A stretch of 64,000 nt of DNA, taken from positions 1 to 64,000 of the forward strand of contig NZ_BPQO01000026.1 in the NCBI RefSeq assembly GCF_022179285.1, in the 5' to 3' direction. Source of the stretch: Methylobacterium hispanicum. GTDB taxonomy: Bacteria; Pseudomonadota; Alphaproteobacteria; Rhizobiales; Beijerinckiaceae. The position numbers were made by a program, and so were the translations under genes. Positions 60,044 through 64,000 of the stretch are shown piece after piece. The notes beneath the pieces are model-generated. The model saw only the letters and a list, made by a program, of their open reading frames with translations, searched no databases and was not told where the DNA came from. The first letter of the stretch is position 1; every line of letters begins with the position of its first letter.

Positions 60044-60330
60044 ACGGGCTGCCCCTCGTCCGCCATGTTCAGCCGCGCGCGGATCCGGGCGAAGGCTTCT
60101 TCCACCGGCACGACCTGTCCCGCCTCCGCGTCGGCGATGCCCTGCGCGAGCGCTGCGTCGAGGGCGCGCAGCCTCGCGCCCTGATCGCGCTCGGCGAGGT
60201 AGCGCTCGCGCACGAGGTCGCGGATGTACTCGCTCGGCGTGGCAAACGCGCCCTCGCGCACCTTGTCGCGGACATACTGCTCGAGCTCGTGCGTCAGTGT
60301 GACAGTCACCTGGCCGCTCTGTGTCGCCAT
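60040..60330 (-). CDS. ParD-like antitoxin, ribbon-helix-helix
   Basis: A 96-residue antitoxin. The N-terminal part (QVTVTLTHELEQYVRDKVREG, then FATPSEYIRDLVRERY) is a ribbon-helix-helix DNA-binding domain; the C-terminal 40 residues would wrap the toxin. The pair likely autoregulates its own promoter. It lies between a two-component system and a TenA-like gene without any mobility genes, so this is a chromosomal locus. Confidence 0.88.
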   Translation of the reverse strand: MATQSGQVTVTLTHELEQYVRDKVREGAFATPSEYIRDLVRERYLAERDQGARLRALDAALAQGIADAEAGQVVPVEEAFARIRARLNMADEGQPV

Positions 60331-60468
60331 GCTCGAACCTCGCTCCTCGCGCGACGGAAGCCGTGATTGTCACTGTTCTACAGCGTGGGAGCGGGCTTGT
60401 CGCCGCCGGTCGGGGCTGCGCACATAAGGCGGCGCGGGTCAGTCCCGTGGGACGTCAAGGGAATCGCT

Positions 60469-61143
60469 TTGACCGGTCGCACATCGTTCTCGCAAGAAGC
60501 CTGGGCGCGCAACGCCGCCCTCTATGAGACCATCCGCACCATGCCGTTCAACGCGGAACTCGCCGCAGGCTCTCTGAGCCGGGCGCGCTTCCGCCACTAC
60601 ATCCTGCAGGACGCGCACTACCTCCTCGGCTTCGGCCGGGCGCTGGCGCTCGCCGCCGCCAAGGCACCGGACCCGGACGCCTTCGTGCTCTTCGCCCGCG
60701 CCGCCGAGGAGGCCGTGGTGGTCGAGCGCAGCCTGCACGAGGGCTTCTTCCGGCAGGAGGGCATCGGCCCCGAGACCTTCCGGGCGACGCCGCCGAGTCC
60801 GGCTTGCGACCACTACGTGAGCCACCTTCTGGCCGTGGCCCATGCCGAGCCCTACCCGGTGGTGCTCGCAGCGCTCCTCCCCTGTTTCTGGATCTACCGG
60901 GAGGTCGGGCGCGACATCCACGCCCGGGCAGCTGCCGACAACCCGTACCGGGCCTGGATCGACACCTACGCGGGCGAGGACTTCTCGCTGGCCGTCGATC
61001 GGGTGATCGCCGCGACCGACGCGGCGGCCGCCGACGCCTCTTCCATCCTGATAGAGCGCATGCACCGGGCCTTCACCCACGCGACGCGCCTCGAATGGAT
61101 GTTCTGGGACGGCGCCTACGGGCAAGCCGGCTGGCCGGTCTAA
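60469..61143 (+). CDS. tenA: TenA-family thiaminase II / aminopyrimidine aminohydrolase-like protein
   Basis: A 224-residue helical protein with the family blocks ARFRHYILQDAHYLLGFGRA, LLPCFWIYREVG (the Cys of the active site) and LEWMFWDGAYG near the end. TenA salvages the pyrimidine part of degraded thiamine by hydrolysing aminopyrimidines. The start is assigned to TTG at 60469, preceded by AAGGGAATC, giving a normal length; the longer frame from 60367 adds atypical residues. No thi genes are adjacent. Co-occurrence with a ThDP enzyme at 48683 may be chance. Confidence 0.88.
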   Translation: MTGRTSFSQEAWARNAALYETIRTMPFNAELAAGSLSRARFRHYILQDAHYLLGFGRALALAAAKAPDPDAFVLFARAAEEAVVVERSLHEGFFRQEGIGPETFRATPPSPACDHYVSHLLAVAHAEPYPVVLAALLPCFWIYREVGRDIHARAAADNPYRAWIDTYAGEDFSLAVDRVIAATDAAAADASSILIERMHRAFTHATRLEWMFWDGAYGQAGWPV

Positions 61144-61223
61144 GGCCGCCCGCAACCCACTGGCAGGGCTCCCGCATTCCGCTAGCTTGGCAAGTCTGTG
61201 ACAGTCGAGCGATGGGGGGGCGG

Positions 61224-62693
61224 ATGGCGGCGGGCGCTTTGGGCGATCTGACACGGACCAAGTCCCTGGAGCGGCTGAACGCCGATGCCGAGACCGGCGA
61301 GCATACGCTCCAGCGCACGCTGGGCCCGTGGAGCCTGATCGGGCTCGGCATCGGCGCGGTGATCGGCGCCGGCCTGTTCTCGCTCACCGGCATCGCCGCG
61401 GCCGAGCACGCCGGTCCCGCCGTCGTCATCTCCTTCGCCATCGCGGCGATCGGCTGCTGCTTTGCCGGCATGTGCTACTCGGAGCTCGCCGGCATGATCC
61501 CGGTGGCGGGCTCGGCCTACACCTACGCCTACGCCACCATGGGCGAGTTCGTGGCCTGGATCATCGGCTGGGACCTCGTGCTCGAATACGCGGTCGGGGC
61601 GGCCACCGTCTCGGTGAGCTGGTCGCAGTACGTCGTGCGCTTCCTGCACCAGTTCGGCATCGATTTGCCGGCAAAACTGGTGCACTCACCCTTCGAGACC
61701 TACACGCTCGCCGACGGCACCACCGGCACCGGCCTCGTGAACCTGCCGGCGATCGTGATCATCGTGGCGGCCTCCTGGCTCCTGATGATCGGCATCCGCG
61801 AATCGGCCCGCGTCAACGCGGTCGTGGTGGCGGTCAAGCTCGCGGTGGTGGCCGTGGTGATCGGGCTCGGCGCCTTCTACGTGAAGGCCCAGAACTACGT
61901 GCCCTTCATCCCCGAGAACACCGGCACCTTCGGCGAGTACGGCTGGAGCGGCATCATGCGGGCGGCCGGCGTGGTCTTCTTCGCCTATATCGGCTTCGAC
62001 GCGGTCTCGACCGCGGCGCAGGAGGCCAAGAACCCCCAGCGCAACATGATGATCGGCATCCTCGGCTCGCTCGCCATCTGCACGGTCATCTACATCCTGT
62101 TCGCGGGCGTTCTCACCGGCCTCGTGCACTACGACGCCATGCGGGGCGACGGCGCCCCGGTGAACACCGCCATCGGCCAGACGCCGTTCCCCTGGCTGAA
62201 ATCGCTCGTCACGCTCGGCGTGATCGCGGGCTTCTCCACCGTGATCCTGGTGCTGCTGCTCGGCCAGAGCCGGGTGTTCTACACCATGTCGCAGGACCGG
62301 CTGCTGCCGGGCCTGTTCTCGCGGGTGCATCCGCGCTGGAAGACGCCCTACCGCTCGAACCTGTTCTTCATGGTGTTCACCGGCGCGCTCGGCGGCTTCC
62401 TGCCGATCACCCAGCTCGGCCACATGACCAGCATCGGCACGCTGCTCGCCTTCGTGCTGGTCTGCATCGGCGTGATGATCCTGCGCCGGACCCAGCCCGA
62501 TGCCCCGCGCGCCTACCGCGCGCCGCTGGTGCCGCTGGTGCCGATCCTGGGCATCCTCACCTGCCTCGCCATGATGGTGTCGCTCGACGGCGAGACCTGG
62601 CTGCGTCTCGTGATCTGGCTCGCCATCGGCATGGCGATCTATTTCGGCTGGAGCCGTCGGCACAGCCGGATCGGGCGGGAGGAGAGGGCGTAG
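61224..62693 (+). CDS. Amino-acid permease, APC superfamily (cationic type)
   Basis: A 489-residue inner-membrane transporter with twelve or more hydrophobic helices. The N-terminal GIGAVIGAGLFSLTGIAA is the substrate-binding unwound helix of APC proteins, and AGSAYTYAYATMGEFVAW and FFAYIGFDAVSTAAQEAKNP are hallmarks of the cationic amino-acid transporter branch. The substrate is probably a cationic or branched-chain amino acid. Start ATG at 61224 follows a G-rich run; ATG at 61212 is also possible. It ends before a palindrome that separates it from a convergent gene. Confidence 0.9.
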   Translation: MAAGALGDLTRTKSLERLNADAETGEHTLQRTLGPWSLIGLGIGAVIGAGLFSLTGIAAAEHAGPAVVISFAIAAIGCCFAGMCYSELAGMIPVAGSAYTYAYATMGEFVAWIIGWDLVLEYAVGAATVSVSWSQYVVRFLHQFGIDLPAKLVHSPFETYTLADGTTGTGLVNLPAIVIIVAASWLLMIGIRESARVNAVVVAVKLAVVAVVIGLGAFYVKAQNYVPFIPENTGTFGEYGWSGIMRAAGVVFFAYIGFDAVSTAAQEAKNPQRNMMIGILGSLAICTVIYILFAGVLTGLVHYDAMRGDGAPVNTAIGQTPFPWLKSLVTLGVIAGFSTVILVLLLGQSRVFYTMSQDRLLPGLFSRVHPRWKTPYRSNLFFMVFTGALGGFLPITQLGHMTSIGTLLAFVLVCIGVMILRRTQPDAPRAYRAPLVPLVPILGILTCLAMMVSLDGETWLRLVIWLAIGMAIYFGWSRRHSRIGREERA

Positions 62694-62700
62694 CGCGTGA

Positions 62701-62730
62701 TCTCCCTCCCTCGCGGAGGGGGAGGGAGAG
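62701..62730. repeat. Palindrome between convergent permease and MBL-fold genes
   Basis: Imperfect inverted repeat tctccctccc-tcgcgg-agggggagggaga in the 46-bp gap between two stop codons. It belongs to the same polypyrimidine/polypurine family as the copies at 6112, 27807 and 50876. Confidence 0.75.
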
Positions 62731-62739
62731 CCTGCTGGT

Positions 62740-63636
62740 TCAGGCGCTGCGCGCCACCACCCGCGGGCGCGGGGTGCCGATCGTGCCGACATCCACCAGC
62801 GCACGCTCGCGGGCGATGAAGGCGGTCGGCATCTCGGCCTGCATCTCGGCCTCGACCCGGCGCAGCATCGCGTCCGTGTGGGCGGGGTGGAGATGGATGA
62901 TCCCCAGCGCCTTCACGTTCGCGGCACGCGCCAGCTCCACGCCCTTCTGCCAGGTCGAGTGGCCCCAGCCGCGGCAGGTCGGGTACTCGCAATCGGTGAA
63001 CATGCCGTCGTAGACGAGAAGGTCGGCGCCCTCCACGAAGGCCCGCAGCTCCGGGCTCGGCCAGGGGTCGCTGTGCTCGATGTCGCTGATCACGCAGAGG
63101 CGCTTGCCGCCGTGGTCGAACCGGTAGCCGACCGAGCCCTGCGGGTGGTTGAGGAGCAGGGTGTCGACCTCCATCCCGTCCGGGAAGGTCAGCGTCTCGC
63201 CCGCCCGGAAGCCGTGGTGCTTCATCTGGCAGGGCAGGATGTCGAGGGTGACGGGAAAGAGCGGCGGCGCGTAGAGGCGCCCGAGGCTCGCCTCCGCCGA
63301 GGCACCGTCGAGGTTGCCGCACCACGTGTTGATCACCCGCTCCCCGTCGAACACCGCCGGCTTGAAGAAGGGCAGGCCGCCGGTGTGGTCGAAGTGGAGA
63401 TGGCTGAACAGCAGGTCGATCTCCTTGGGGAGGTCGGCCCGGTGGTGCTGGCCGCAATTGAACAGGCCGGAGCCCGCGTCGATCAGGAACAGGCGCTCGC
63501 CGCAGCGCACCTCCAGGCAGGGGGTGCTGCCGCCGAACTCGGCGTAATCGGAACCGCAGACGGGCGTTGAGCCGCGCACACCCCAGAAGCGCAGGGTGAG
63601 GCCGCCGTCCTGGCAAGGACTGTTCGACATGATCAT
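62740..63636 (-). CDS. MBL-fold metallo-hydrolase
   Basis: A 298-residue protein with the metallo-beta-lactamase zinc motif FSHLHFDHTGG (HxHxDH) and later zinc-binding His/Asp residues (VISDIEHSD, IIHLHPAHTD). The FWGVRGSTPVCG opening is typical of an RNase Z/phosphodiesterase-like branch with cyclic-nucleotide or phosphonate-type substrates. Starts at 63657, 63636 and 63630 are in frame; none has a clear ribosome binding site. It converges on the amino-acid permease gene. Confidence 0.88.
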   Translation of the reverse strand: MIMSNSPCQDGGLTLRFWGVRGSTPVCGSDYAEFGGSTPCLEVRCGERLFLIDAGSGLFNCGQHHRADLPKEIDLLFSHLHFDHTGGLPFFKPAVFDGERVINTWCGNLDGASAEASLGRLYAPPLFPVTLDILPCQMKHHGFRAGETLTFPDGMEVDTLLLNHPQGSVGYRFDHGGKRLCVISDIEHSDPWPSPELRAFVEGADLLVYDGMFTDCEYPTCRGWGHSTWQKGVELARAANVKALGIIHLHPAHTDAMLRRVEAEMQAEMPTAFIARERALVDVGTIGTPRPRVVARSA

Positions 63637-63844
63637 AACGGGTCGTGGTTCAGGCATCGGTCCCGGTCGTCTCCGTGATCAGGCCGCATTCGCCGGTCCG
63701 GCGTCAATGCGCTTGGGCCGGCCGAGACGAGGGCGCTCGGGATCTGTCGCTCTGTGGTTGAGGGAAAGGTGGGGGTATTCCGCGGCGCGCAATGTGCGCG
63801 CACGCACATGCCGGCCGGCGTGATCCTGGCCGTTGCACGTCGCC

Positions 63845-64000
63845 TCAGCGGTCTTCGAGGGCGGCGAGGATCCCGGGCGCCGGCCCCCCGCCCGTCTCGG
63901 CGCCGGGCGGGATCGTCCCGGACAGCGAGGCCGCGACGAGGCGCGGCAGGGCGTCGGCGTAGCGGTCCGGGCTGGCGAAGCGGTCGGGCATGCGGGCGTA
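63845..64000 (-). CDS. C-terminal end of an unidentified gene (partial)
   Basis: The last 51 codons of a minus-strand gene that runs off the window end. The visible part (starting YARMPDRFASPDRYADALPR and ending AALEDR) is plausible coding sequence, but too short for a family call. The gene start lies beyond the window. Confidence 0.5.
   Translation of the reverse strand, partial: YARMPDRFASPDRYADALPRLVAASLSGTIPPGAETGGGPAPGILAALEDR

Noticed and set aside
1..64000. tRNA, rRNA, insertion sequences or prophage
   Set aside because: No T-loop/anticodon arrangement, rRNA-like stretch, transposase, integrase or phage gene was found on either strand.

Overview
The window is very GC-rich chromosomal DNA that looks like a Methylobacterium/Methylorubrum-type alphaproteobacterium (order Hyphomicrobiales). 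This is an inference from gene content and order: a thioredoxin-TPR / Lon-N-domain / Trm112 run, adjacent metX-metW, an LPS acyltransferase-waaA-lpxK operon, a cobalt-type nitrile hydratase, GGAAC-N17-GTT promoters of the EcfG general-stress type, and many hyphenated palindromes. I see no rRNA, tRNA, CRISPR array, transposase or prophage gene. About sixty genes are supported; nearly all long overlapping ORFs on the opposite strand are products of the base composition.

Layout. 1-4.5 kb: small exported proteins, thioredoxin-TPR, Lon-N domain and Trm112-like genes, and a STAS-like protein. 4.5-8 kb: priA and an MFS permease on the minus strand. 8.2-11.5 kb: an iron-type ABC ATPase and binding protein with no permease, then a cysteine synthase. 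11.5-12.9 kb: tiny exported or membrane proteins. 12.9-22.1 kb: a trypsin-like protein that has lost its catalytic triad, divergent from a bacterial alpha-2-macroglobulin and pbpC (PBP1C). 22.2-28.1 kb: a di-haem peroxidase, membrane proteins, MarC, Kup. 28.6-31.5 kb: a two-subunit molybdenum hydroxylase ending in a strong terminator. 31.5-40.7 kb: small stress-type and redox proteins (VWA, CobB, PPOX, PRC-barrel, SWIB), an MFS pump and an alpha/beta hydrolase. 40.7-45.1 kb: metX-metW, an acyltransferase and a chorismate mutase. 45.3-48.4 kb: an amidase-nitrile hydratase operon, then a divergent benzoylformate-decarboxylase-like ThDP enzyme. 51-57.5 kb: a phosphoesterase, the LPS operon and two poorly known proteins. 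57.6-64 kb: a NarX/NarL-type two-component pair, a ParDE-like toxin-antitoxin pair, a TenA-like protein, an amino-acid permease, an MBL-fold hydrolase and the end of an unidentified gene.

The most unusual features are: (1) a family of short GC palindromes that occupies all five of the roomiest gaps between convergent genes, and also lies inside the reading frames of priA and at the start of pbpC, where it apparently adds amino acids to essential or envelope enzymes; (2) the triad-less trypsin-like protein next to an alpha-2-macroglobulin and PBP1C; (3) an ATPase/binding-protein pair without a permease; (4) a His-rich leader on the cobalt-type nitrile hydratase alpha subunit; and (5) several strong hairpins or dyads in leader and promoter regions. 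Everything was read by eye, so similarity calls rest on remembered family motifs and not on searches.
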